A stretch of DNA of 61,884 nucleotides from Bacteroidota bacterium. GTDB lineage: Bacteria > Bacteroidota > Bacteroidia > 2-12-FULL-35-15. The position numbers and the translations under genes were made by a program. Numbering within the stretch: the stretch's first letter is position 1; every line of letters begins with the position of its first letter. Below the pieces are notes generated by a model. It had not been told where the DNA came from and made no database searches. It worked only from the letters and a program-made list of their open reading frames with translations. Positions 36,471 through 45,410 of this stretch are shown in pieces. Where the stretch lies: positions 1 to 61,884 of the forward strand of contig CANIFU010000001.1 in NCBI GenBank assembly GCA_947466965.1, in the 5' to 3' direction.

Positions 36471-36502
36471 TTGCTCTTCTCGCTAAATTTTTCTTAACTT
36501 TA
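36471..36502 (+). promoter_or_regulatory. Candidate promoter for yqeY
   Basis: TTG (36471-36473) and TAACTTTA (36495-36502) are 21 nt apart and resemble the Bacteroidota -33/-7 pair with one mismatch, 48 nt before the yqeY ATG. Confidence 0.35.
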
Positions 36503-36550
36503 AACATTCAAACCTTGTCCTAAATTAAATTGGGATGTTAATCTTTAAAT

Positions 36551-36994
36551 ATGGCTTTAGAAGAAAAAATAAATGCTGATATCAAATCGGCGATGCTTGC
36601 GAAAGAAGCTTCCAAATTAGAAGCATTACGTGCTATTAAATCTGCAATTTTATTGTTGAAAACATCAGCCGAAGGGTTGAATGATGATACAGAAATAAAG
36701 GCGCTTCAAAAAATGGTGAAGCAGCGAAAAGAAACTGCAGATTTATATGTAACTCAAAACCGTAAAGATCTTGCGGATGTTGAACTTGCTCAAGCTTCTG
36801 TTATTGAAGCATATCTTCCTCAACAAATGGGTGAAGATGAAGTGAAAGCTGAAATAGCTAAAATTATTACTACTGTTGGAGCAACGTCTCCTTCAGATAT
36901 GGGAAAAGTTATGGGTGTAGCCTCCAAACAACTCGCTGGTAAAGCCGATGGGAAGCTTATTTCAACTATCGTTAAAGAGTTGCTAAGCAAATAA
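36551..36994 (+). CDS. yqeY: GatB/YqeY domain protein
   Basis: A 147-residue helical protein of the YqeY family, related to the C-terminal tail domain of the GatB amidotransferase subunit; it is thought to bind tRNA or assist aminoacyl-tRNA amidation, but its role is not firmly known. Features: LEEKINADIKSAMLAKE at the start, QKMVKQRKETADLY, EAYLPQQMGEDEV, and DMGKVMGVASKQLAGKADGK. Complete family length. It is a separate unit with its own terminator. Confidence 0.92.
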   Translation: MALEEKINADIKSAMLAKEASKLEALRAIKSAILLLKTSAEGLNDDTEIKALQKMVKQRKETADLYVTQNRKDLADVELAQASVIEAYLPQQMGEDEVKAEIAKIITTVGATSPSDMGKVMGVASKQLAGKADGKLISTIVKELLSK

Positions 36995-37021
36995 TAGAAT
37001 TGTGTTGGAATAAAATTAAAT

Positions 37022-37063
37022 AAATAAAAAAGGTGCTAAAATATTTTAGCTCCTTTTTTATTT
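37022..37063. terminator. Hairpin terminator between yqeY and the 37081 gene
   Basis: A long stem with GCTAAAAT paired with ATTTTAGC and A/T flanks, one T-T mismatch. It can stop both the yqeY transcript and the convergent outer-membrane protein gene. Confidence 0.75.
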
Positions 37064-37080
37064 AAGGATATCTTTTTCTT

Positions 37081-37923
37081 TCAAATAGGAAATTGCAGGC
37101 CAAGTGTAAGTATGTTTTCAAAGGCCCAGAAGTGATGATTTGCTTTCCCTTCACCAATTACTAATACGTTCGTATAGTTTGCAAAAGCGCTCTTTGCTGT
37201 GTACTCAATGAATATATATTTAAAGGCGTCATAGCGCAATCCTGCTTCAACTCCCATGCAATAACCTGCTACATGAAATTTATTATTCAGGTTCTCGCCG
37301 AATATTGTTACATCCGTTCGAGGTATAACCGGACCAGCTCCAATTTTAATAATACCATTCAACCAGTGTTTTTTATCCTTTGAAACAAGAAGCCGCTGAC
37401 GTTTTATAAAGTTTAACATCAAGAAATTTGCTCCGTCTGAATGTTCGAAATGTAAAAAGTCTATTGGACTGATCAACGTATCTTGATTAATTGTTTGCCC
37501 ATGAATGGTGCCTTCCACATGAAGTGTCTGGTAATCTTTCATGATGTATTTCGTATGATCGAAATTGATTTCGATTCCAAAATCTTTTTTGTTATTGAAA
37601 TAATATCCTAATCGATAAACATATTGTGGAATGGTTAGGTCAGTTCTTGTAATGTCTTTGAAGCCAGGACGATCAGTTGCTTCAACATCATAGATCGTAA
37701 AGTCATAGGATTTAGGAGTATTCTTTGTCTGATCATATGCTGTTGTTGTATTTTTAAAATGTATATCGCTTTTTGAAAACCAATCCTTATTGTAACCCCA
37801 TGAAAAATAAAATGTTCCTTTTCCTATTTTTGATTGAGATGGACAATCGCAAATGTCTTGTGAATATAAAGTAGAGTGGAATAACAAAAAAAATAACGAA
37901 GTAATTAATAAAATATTTTTCAT
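37081..37923 (-). CDS. Probable outer-membrane beta-barrel protein
   Basis: 280 residues from the ATG at 37921-37923, which gives a signal peptide (MKNILLITSLFFLLFHSTLYSQ); a longer in-frame extension has no signal. The mature part begins DICDCPSQSKIGKG and contains alternating amphipathic strands (YFSWGYNKDWF, YRLGYYFNNKKDFGIEIN, GVEAGLRYDAFKYIFIEYTA), ending ENILTLGLQFPI, a C-terminal aromatic-rich strand as in outer-membrane barrels. No sorting domain. It shares an ATGA overlap with the small upstream gene. Ligand unknown. Confidence 0.75.
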   Translation of the reverse strand: MKNILLITSLFFLLFHSTLYSQDICDCPSQSKIGKGTFYFSWGYNKDWFSKSDIHFKNTTTAYDQTKNTPKSYDFTIYDVEATDRPGFKDITRTDLTIPQYVYRLGYYFNNKKDFGIEINFDHTKYIMKDYQTLHVEGTIHGQTINQDTLISPIDFLHFEHSDGANFLMLNFIKRQRLLVSKDKKHWLNGIIKIGAGPVIPRTDVTIFGENLNNKFHVAGYCMGVEAGLRYDAFKYIFIEYTAKSAFANYTNVLVIGEGKANHHFWAFENILTLGLQFPI

Positions 37924-38099
37924 TTTTGGTCGTGTTCTTTTTTTTTCTTGTTGGTGATTCCTATAAGAATTAATACAGTCCAAGGCATGTAAAAAGGTGC
38001 TAGTGCTATTGCTGAAATGTTTGCAACCAAATTTAATACAAGTGTTATTAGTATTATTATTACTAATCCAATACATCCAACTTTAGTTATTCGATTCAA
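37920..38099 (-). CDS. Small membrane protein, 59 residues
   Basis: An in-frame reading from a TTG at 38097-38099 to a TGA at 37920-37922 gives 59 residues with two membrane helices (CIGLVIIILITLVLNLVA and FYMPWTVLILIGI) and a basic tail (KKKKEHDQK). The stop overlaps the next ATG as ATGA, a typical sign of translational coupling with the outer-membrane protein gene. A TATCTTTG box on the minus strand (38116-38123) lies just upstream. Short, TTG start, no family recognised; the topology and coupling make it a likely real gene. Confidence 0.55.
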   Translation of the reverse strand: MNRITKVGCIGLVIIILITLVLNLVANISAIALAPFYMPWTVLILIGITNKKKKEHDQK

Positions 38100-38115
38100 G
38101 CGTATATAATTTATA

Positions 38116-38123
38116 CAAAGATA
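38116..38123 (-). promoter_or_regulatory. Candidate -7 box for the 37920-38099 operon
   Basis: TATCTTTG on the minus strand matches TAnnTTTG exactly, 16 nt upstream of the TTG start of the small membrane protein. No clear -33 partner was seen. Confidence 0.45.
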
Positions 38124-38175
38124 ATTAAATCATTTTTGGTTAGTTTATTTTTTGACTGATAATTGTCATATTTTT

Positions 38176-38216
38176 AAAAACAAAAAACCCTTGAATTTTC
38201 AAGGGTTTTTGTTTTT
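38176..38216. terminator. Terminator after groL
   Basis: AACCCTTGAA and TTCAAGGGTT flanked by long A and T runs give a stem of about 19 bp with one bulge. It begins 15 nt past the groL stop. Confidence 0.9.
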
Positions 38217-38231
38217 ATTTAAAGCTAAGGA

Positions 38232-39881
<1,650 letters not shown>

Positions 39882-39958
39882 TTATTGGTTAATTTCTTAT
39901 TTATAATTTGTAATTCACTTTTTTAGATCCTTATAAGCTGAAATAATTCGTTATTGAA

Positions 39959-40261
39959 TTAAACGATTGCGAAAATATCGCTCTCGCGCATAATTAAATA
40001 ATCTTTCCCTTCTATCTGAACTTCTGTTCCAGCATATTTTCCATACAAAACCGTATCGCCTACTTTAACTTCCGGCTTGTTACCTTTTTCGTCTTTTTCG
40101 CTTATTGCAATCACTTTACCGCGTTGTGGCTTTTCTTTTGCCGTATCTGGAATAATAATACCGCTCGCTGTTTTTTCTTCAGCAGCAGCTGCTTCAACTA
40201 CCACTCTGTTTTGAGTTCCTGCAACTGGCTTGATGTTTACTTTTGAATTTGTTTTTGCCAT
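39959..40261 (-). CDS. groS: Co-chaperonin GroES
   Basis: The 10-kDa lid of GroEL. 100 residues with the family motifs [19 protein letters not shown] (shifted N terminus), [19 protein letters not shown] and [16 protein letters not shown], plus [13 protein letters not shown] at the end. It is the first gene of the groS-groL operon; the approximately 200 nt upstream (40262-40459) hold only the secG terminator and AT-rich sequence. Confidence 0.96.
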   Translation of the reverse strand: MAKTNSKVNIKPVAGTQNRVVVEAAAAEEKTASGIIIPDTAKEKPQRGKVIAISEKDEKGNKPEVKVGDTVLYGKYAGTEVQIEGKDYLIMRESDIFAIV

Positions 40262-40393
40262 TGTGAATTTTTATTATTAATTGATTTAACTTAAGTTTTT
40301 TCAAATATTATTTTGCAGTTTATTGTTGTCAGAAATTATACCAATTAATCTATTTTGTTATAATGTAGACAATATTGCAGTATATGATGCGTA

Positions 40394-40440
40394 TAAAAAA
40401 AAATGTCAGAAACGTGAATGACTTTCTGACATTTTTTTTA
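40394..40440. terminator. Terminator after secG
   Basis: AATGTCAGAAA and TTTCTGACATT form an 11-bp stem around a 10-nt loop, extended by A and T runs on both sides. It lies about 20 nt past the secG stop on the minus strand. Confidence 0.88.
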
Positions 40441-40459
40441 AAATATAAGTTTGAATTTC

Positions 40460-40810
40460 TTATTCAGTTGGAGCAGGAGCAGCCGGTGCTGCTGGAACTG
40501 GTGCAGAAGGAGTAGGTACAGTAACATCTTCACTACTCATTTTTCGGGTTGTTGATTCAACTCCTGTACCATTTGTAACACCTTCTGCTGTTTTTGTAAA
40601 AGAGGTCGAAAGTACACTTAATACAAGCAACGATGCTGCTAATGTCCATGTTGCTTTTTCCAAGAAATCTGCCGTTTTGCGAACTCCCATTACTTGATTG
40701 GAAGATGCGAAAGAGGATGCTAACCCACCACCTTTTGAATTTTGTACTAAAACAACTAAGATTAATAGTATGCAAACTATTATTATTAATATTGATATAA
40801 TTGATCCCAT
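40460..40810 (-). CDS. secG: Preprotein translocase subunit SecG
   Basis: A 116-residue subunit of the SecYEG channel. Two membrane helices (about 4-24 and 52-70) flank [22 protein letters not shown], the SecG signature loop (KGGGL). The C-terminal tail is rich in Pro and Ala ([19 protein letters not shown]), longer than in E. coli but common in Bacteroidota. It starts 6 nt after the upstream 359-residue gene, so they are co-transcribed. Confidence 0.93.
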   Translation of the reverse strand: MGSIISILIIIVCILLILVVLVQNSKGGGLASSFASSNQVMGVRKTADFLEKATWTLAASLLVLSVLSTSFTKTAEGVTNGTGVESTTRKMSSEDVTVPTPSAPVPAAPAAPAPTE

Positions 40811-40816
40811 GGTAAA

Positions 40817-41896
40817 TTACTGCTTTTGTTGATTAATTAATTTTCTTAAACTTTTAATTTGGGATGCAAAGTAAAGTCTTTTTTCTGGATATTTCAAGCG
40901 TAAATTTTCATAGGCCTTAATTGCCTTTGCAAAATTCCCTTGCAGAACGTAAATTTTTGCCAGTGTTTCACTTATTACAGTAATGTCCTCGGCCACACTT
41001 TGCTTGGCCATGTTCACCGGACTAAAAAACGCTGTTTTCTGCCGGGTTAGTTTTGGTTCCTCTTTAATAAATTTGTCAATCAATTCAAATGCACTTAATT
41101 GATTTTCAGACTTTTCAGCTGTTTTTTCAGTCTCTGTGATTTCTTCGCTGCGTTCTTCCGATTTAAAATGTTTCAACCAATCCATGAAAGATAAAGGTTC
41201 ACTAGTAATATTTTGATCTTTATCAACGTTGGTTTCAAGTATTGGTTCTGAAATCGGTAAAACAAAATTTGATTCAAATGTTTCTGTTTTTTCCTCATTT
41301 TCCATTATTAAAGGAGTTGAGCGTAATTCAATTTCTATTTTTGCATCTATAATTTCTGATATATATTCCTTTTCAAGTCCATCCGTTCTGTCTTTAGTTT
41401 GTGCATTAATTTTTAATTCCTGTCCTGATATCGCTGAAATCGACTCCGTACTTTCCTCCTTTTTAACAAAAATAATAGTTTGTATGTCAGTTTCTTTTGT
41501 TTTTTCTTCAACCTCATTAACAACTATCTGCTCGGTATTTATCGAACCTATTGGGTGTTGTTCTACTTCTTCTTTTATCAAATTAATTAAAACTTCTTCT
41601 TCTATCTTCTCATCTATAGTCTTGTTAACTAATTCGATTGGAATATTGACCGCTTCAATTATAGTTTGCTTTGTAATTAAGCGATATAATACTTTTCTAT
41701 CTGTTGCATATACTGCTGTAATCCTTAATTGATTGTTGTAATGTATGCTGTTTGTATTATGCAAACTTTTTGCATAAAGTAATTGAGCTGTTTGGAAATA
41801 AGGGAAATTTTTAATCAGGTCGCCAAGCAAAACACTATCTGTTCCAGTCATTTTTTCCGGAGTTTCAACAAATGATATGAATTGCGCTTTGTTCAC
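40817..41896 (-). CDS. Hypothetical protein with C-terminal TPR-like repeat
   Basis: 359 residues, no signal peptide. The N-terminal part (about 1-90) has FPYFQTAQLLYAKSLHN, a helical pattern. A long acidic, Glu/Ile-rich and probably disordered middle follows (about 95-250), with LSFMDWLKHFK as an internal short motif. The C terminus (about 305-359, with ITVISETLAKIYVLQGNFAK and YENLRLKYPEK) matches a tetratricopeptide repeat pair. Starts with GTG (41894-41896), 8 nt after the lptE stop. Family function not known; it may scaffold envelope proteins. Confidence 0.75.
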   Translation of the reverse strand: MNKAQFISFVETPEKMTGTDSVLLGDLIKNFPYFQTAQLLYAKSLHNTNSIHYNNQLRITAVYATDRKVLYRLITKQTIIEAVNIPIELVNKTIDEKIEEEVLINLIKEEVEQHPIGSINTEQIVVNEVEEKTKETDIQTIIFVKKEESTESISAISGQELKINAQTKDRTDGLEKEYISEIIDAKIEIELRSTPLIMENEEKTETFESNFVLPISEPILETNVDKDQNITSEPLSFMDWLKHFKSEERSEEITETEKTAEKSENQLSAFELIDKFIKEEPKLTRQKTAFFSPVNMAKQSVAEDITVISETLAKIYVLQGNFAKAIKAYENLRLKYPEKRLYFASQIKSLRKLINQQKQ

Positions 41897-41904
41897 GTTT
41901 TATA

Positions 41905-42429
41905 TTACCAGTTATTTAATGCTTTGTTAAAAATGTCCTGTACCAATTGTTCGTTGATCTCTCTTGTTAATTGATCTTCAATTGACGATATGTTTTGATC
42001 GCTTGTATAATCGGCATATCTGGTAAATGATTGTTCGAAATTTTTTTTCTCATCAAACATACAAGAGTATTTTACACTCACTGTTATGGTCAATCTGTTT
42101 AATGCTGCTTGGTCAGAACTTTGAATCGCTATTGGTCCTGTAGTATAACCTGAAATACTTCCTTCAAAAACAAGATCTCCTCCTTTATTGACAAGCGATA
42201 AACGGGTTTGAGAACTTAGTTTTTCGCGTAAGGCCTCCGTAAATGTTTGACTCAATGTTGGTGGCGCTAGTGAAGCATTGTTCTGGAAATATTGCACCGA
42301 AACCGTTTTTGCTTCAGGTGGTACACTTCCTCCTGTAAAGGAATAATGAATTTTGCAACTCGAAAAAAGTATCAAGATACAAGATGCAAACATCCAGATG
42401 CGACTCGCTTTTAATTTTAACGTATTCAA
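41905..42429 (-). CDS. lptE: LPS assembly lipoprotein, LptE family
   Basis: LptE plugs the LptD barrel and helps insert LPS into the outer membrane. The 174-residue protein has a lipoprotein signal with lipobox FSSC (Cys25), then IHYSFTGGSVPPEAKTVSVQ, the usual start of the Bacteroidota LptE family, and ends with a helix (EQLVQDIFNKALNNW). The TTG start (42427-42429) gives the basic n-region MNTLKLKASR; an internal ATG (42391-42393) would lose it. No lptD nearby. Co-transcribed with the downstream TPR protein and secG. Confidence 0.9.
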   Translation of the reverse strand: MNTLKLKASRIWMFASCILILFSSCKIHYSFTGGSVPPEAKTVSVQYFQNNASLAPPTLSQTFTEALREKLSSQTRLSLVNKGGDLVFEGSISGYTTGPIAIQSSDQAALNRLTITVSVKYSCMFDEKKNFEQSFTRYADYTSDQNISSIEDQLTREINEQLVQDIFNKALNNW

Positions 42430-42501
42430 TTTTTTAAAAATATAACTTTATTTAGTTTATTAAAAGCACTTCTAAATCAAAAAAAAGTTTTAACTAATCA
42501 T

Positions 42502-43734
42502 TTATTTTATTCCGTATTCATTGATCTTACGATATAATGTTCTTTCAGAAATTCCTAATTCCTTTGCAGCATTTTTACGTTTACCCTTATGCTTTGTTAA
42601 TGCTTTTTTTATCATATCTTCCTCAATTTCATGAAGCGATAGTGTTTCCTCAACCATTTCCATTACAGGGATTTGGTTTTGTGAATGAATGTTGGGTGAG
42701 CTTGTATTGTATCCTAATTGAATGGCTGTTTCAGGTGATCCTACATCCTGAAATAATTTTTTTATGAGTTGGGCGTTTTCAGGTGGAAAATCCTGATTCA
42801 GTTGGTTGTCATTTTCAATTAAATCAACAACAATTTTTTTAAGATCTATCATCTCTTTCTTCATGTCAAACAATACTTTGTACAAAATATCACGCTCGCT
42901 GAAATCGTTGCTTGCTGTTGATGTGCTTGCAAATACAGGGAGTTGAGCTGTTTGGTGGATAGGCAGATATTTTATCATGATGTCTGCGCTGATGTCTCTG
43001 TTTTTTTCTATTACAGAAATTTGCTCCGTAATATTTTTCAATTGACGAATATTTCCCTGCCAATAATAATTTGAAAGAATTTGTTCTGCTGATGCATCTA
43101 ATTTAATTGTTGGCATCCTATATTTTGAAGAAAAATCAGCTGCAAATTTTCTGAATAATAAATGGATATCTTGTTTTCTATCCCTTAATGGTGGAACTAC
43201 AATTGGGACAGTATTCAAACGATAAAATAGATCTTCTCTGAATTTTCCTTTTTCTATCGCTTGCTGAATATTCACATTGGTTGCTGCAACAACACGCACA
43301 TCTGTTTTCAATACTTTTGAAGATCCTACTTTTATAAATTCTCCGCTTTCTAATACACGTAATAAGCGTGCTTGAGTTGCAACAGGCATTTCAGCTACTT
43401 CATCCAAAAATATTGTTCCTCCATTCGCAACTTCAAAATATCCTTTCCTTGCTTCATGAGCTCCGGTAAATGAACCTTTTTCATGCCCAAATAATTCCGA
43501 ATCAATTGTTCCTTCCGGAATAGCTCCGCAATTTACAGCTATATATTGACCATGTTTACGGGCGCTTAGTGCATGAATAATCTGGGGGAAAACTTCTTTT
43601 CCTGTTCCGCTCTCTCCTGTAATTAATGCCGTTAAATCTGTAGGAGCAACTTGCTTTGCTATGTCAATTGCTCTGTCAAGCAAAGACGACCCTCCGATAA
43701 TTCCAAAACGATTTTTTATTTCCTGAATAGTCAT
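42502..43734 (-). CDS. Sigma-54 interaction domain transcription activator
   Basis: An AAA+ enhancer-binding protein that remodels sigma-54 RNA polymerase. The 410-residue protein lacks a receiver or GAF sensor domain and starts with the AAA+ core: Walker A GESGTGKE (40-47), the sigma-54 loop GSFTGA (87-92, normally GAFTGA), Walker B GGTIFLDEV, an arginine finger region and LPLRDRKQD-like VVPPLRDRKQDI. A linker is followed by a C-terminal Fis-type helix-turn-helix (KNAAKELGISERTLYRKINE). It starts 3 nt after the miaB stop, so it is co-transcribed. Target promoters were not identified. Confidence 0.92.
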   Translation of the reverse strand: MTIQEIKNRFGIIGGSSLLDRAIDIAKQVAPTDLTALITGESGTGKEVFPQIIHALSARKHGQYIAVNCGAIPEGTIDSELFGHEKGSFTGAHEARKGYFEVANGGTIFLDEVAEMPVATQARLLRVLESGEFIKVGSSKVLKTDVRVVAATNVNIQQAIEKGKFREDLFYRLNTVPIVVPPLRDRKQDIHLLFRKFAADFSSKYRMPTIKLDASAEQILSNYYWQGNIRQLKNITEQISVIEKNRDISADIMIKYLPIHQTAQLPVFASTSTASNDFSERDILYKVLFDMKKEMIDLKKIVVDLIENDNQLNQDFPPENAQLIKKLFQDVGSPETAIQLGYNTSSPNIHSQNQIPVMEMVEETLSLHEIEEDMIKKALTKHKGKRKNAAKELGISERTLYRKINEYGIK

Positions 43735-43737
43735 TTT

Positions 43738-45168
43738 TTAAACTGCTTTACCAATTAATGTTCCTCCGGTACAACTATCAACCTTCACATTTACGTAGTC
43801 TCCTTTTTTATAATTCGCTTTCGGAAATACAACTACGCAATTTTGAGAATTTCTTCCAAATAATTCTTCCTTTGATTTTTTTGATGTGCCTTCTACCAAA
43901 ACACGGTGTACCTTTCCTACTCCCTCCTTTGTTCTGAATGCCGAATGCTTCAATTGTAATTCAACAATCTCTGCCAATCGTCTACTTTTAACTTCCGCAG
44001 GTACATCATCCGGATATTTTCGTTCCGCCAATGTTTTCGGACGTTCGCTATATGCAAACATATATCCAAAATCGTATTTTACTGCTTCCATTAATGATAA
44101 CGTATCTTGATGTTCTTCTTCTGTTTCAGAACAAAATCCGCTAATGATATCCATGGAAATACCCGCATCAGGTATTATTTTTCGGATCGCCTCAATTCTG
44201 TTTAAATACCATTCCCGGGTATATCCGCGATTCATCATTTCTAATATGCGAGAGTTGCCTGATTGAACAGGGAGATGAATGTAACTGCAAATATTATCAT
44301 GTTTTGCAATCATATGTAAAACATCATCAACCATATCTTTCGGATGCGAGGTGCTGAAACGCACTCTCAGATCAGTGTTGATCAGAGCAACACTTTCAAG
44401 TAATTGCGAAAATGTTGTTGCATTTTTTAATTCGTCTTCAGAAATATTTTCCTTTTTTAATCCTCCTCCTGTCCACAAATATGAATCAACATTTTGTCCC
44501 AATAATGTTACTTCTCTGTAGCCTTGTTCGAATAAATCCTGAGCTTCCTTTACAATAGTCTCCGGATCACGGCTTCTTTCTCTTCCGCGTGTAAAAGGGA
44601 CAACACAAAATGCACACATGTTGTCGCATCCTCTGGTAATACTTATAAATGCGGTAACCCCATTTGATCCTAAGCGGACAGGAGCGATATCTGCATAGGT
44701 CTCTTCTTTCGACAGAATTACATTAACCGCCTTTTGTCCCGTTTCTGCAATTTCTATCAATTCAGGTAAGCTACGGTATGCGTCTGGTCCAACAACAATG
44801 TCGACCAGTTTTTCCTGCTCCAGCAATTGAGATTTTAATCGCTCGGCCATACAGCCTAACACGCCAACTATTAAATCAGGATTTGTTTTTTTTGCTTTTT
44901 TATATTCTGTTAAACGTTTTCTTACGCGTTGTTCCGCTCCTTCGCGGATAGCACATGTATTTACGAAAATAACATCTGCTTCATTAAAGTCGGAGGTTGT
45001 TGTAAATCCTTTATCCTTTAAGATAGATGCTACTATCTCGCTGTCCGAAAAATTCATCGCACAGCCGTAACTCTCTAAAAATAGCTTTTTGCCGTTTGGA
45101 ACAATTGGCTTTTCAATCATCAAGGCTTCACCTTGTTTGCTTTCATCTATTACTTTATTCTCGCTCAT
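43738..45168 (-). CDS. miaB: tRNA-2-methylthio-N6-dimethylallyladenosine synthase
   Basis: A radical SAM methylthiotransferase that modifies A37 of tRNAs reading UNN codons. The 476-residue protein has an N-terminal UPF0004 domain with three cluster cysteines ([30 protein letters not shown]), a radical SAM domain with [14 protein letters not shown] (CxxxCxxC), and a C-terminal TRAM domain (about 405-470). An extra N-terminal stretch of about 25 residues precedes the domain. First gene of a run of miaB, the sigma-54 activator, lptE, TPR protein and secG. Confidence 0.95.
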   Translation of the reverse strand: MSENKVIDESKQGEALMIEKPIVPNGKKLFLESYGCAMNFSDSEIVASILKDKGFTTTSDFNEADVIFVNTCAIREGAEQRVRKRLTEYKKAKKTNPDLIVGVLGCMAERLKSQLLEQEKLVDIVVGPDAYRSLPELIEIAETGQKAVNVILSKEETYADIAPVRLGSNGVTAFISITRGCDNMCAFCVVPFTRGRERSRDPETIVKEAQDLFEQGYREVTLLGQNVDSYLWTGGGLKKENISEDELKNATTFSQLLESVALINTDLRVRFSTSHPKDMVDDVLHMIAKHDNICSYIHLPVQSGNSRILEMMNRGYTREWYLNRIEAIRKIIPDAGISMDIISGFCSETEEEHQDTLSLMEAVKYDFGYMFAYSERPKTLAERKYPDDVPAEVKSRRLAEIVELQLKHSAFRTKEGVGKVHRVLVEGTSKKSKEELFGRNSQNCVVVFPKANYKKGDYVNVKVDSCTGGTLIGKAV

Positions 45169-45410
45169 TTTCTTTTTTTAATAGATTGCAAAGATAATTA
45201 AAATAAACGGGTGACAAAATGGCGCATTCTTATTTATTTTAATAAAAGTAAAAAAAATTATATATATATATTTATATATATATGTTTTGACAAAAACAAA
45301 TTTAATTTGCAAAAATCCTTTTTGATTTGTTTTCTTTGCAACGAATTTTGAGAGAATGACATCTCAAGAAGTATTTGTTTTTTCAAATTACCAAAAAAAC
45401 TAATCAGCTT

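Noticed and set aside
40262-40459. Possible CIRCE heat-shock operator upstream of groS
   Set aside because: No TTAGCACTC-N9-GAGTGCTAA-like inverted repeat is present. The only hairpin there is the secG terminator.
45245-45295. TA-dinucleotide-rich tract upstream of topA
   Set aside because: Short AT repeats are common in intergenic DNA of AT-rich genomes. It may melt easily near a supercoiling gene, but nothing else distinguishes it.
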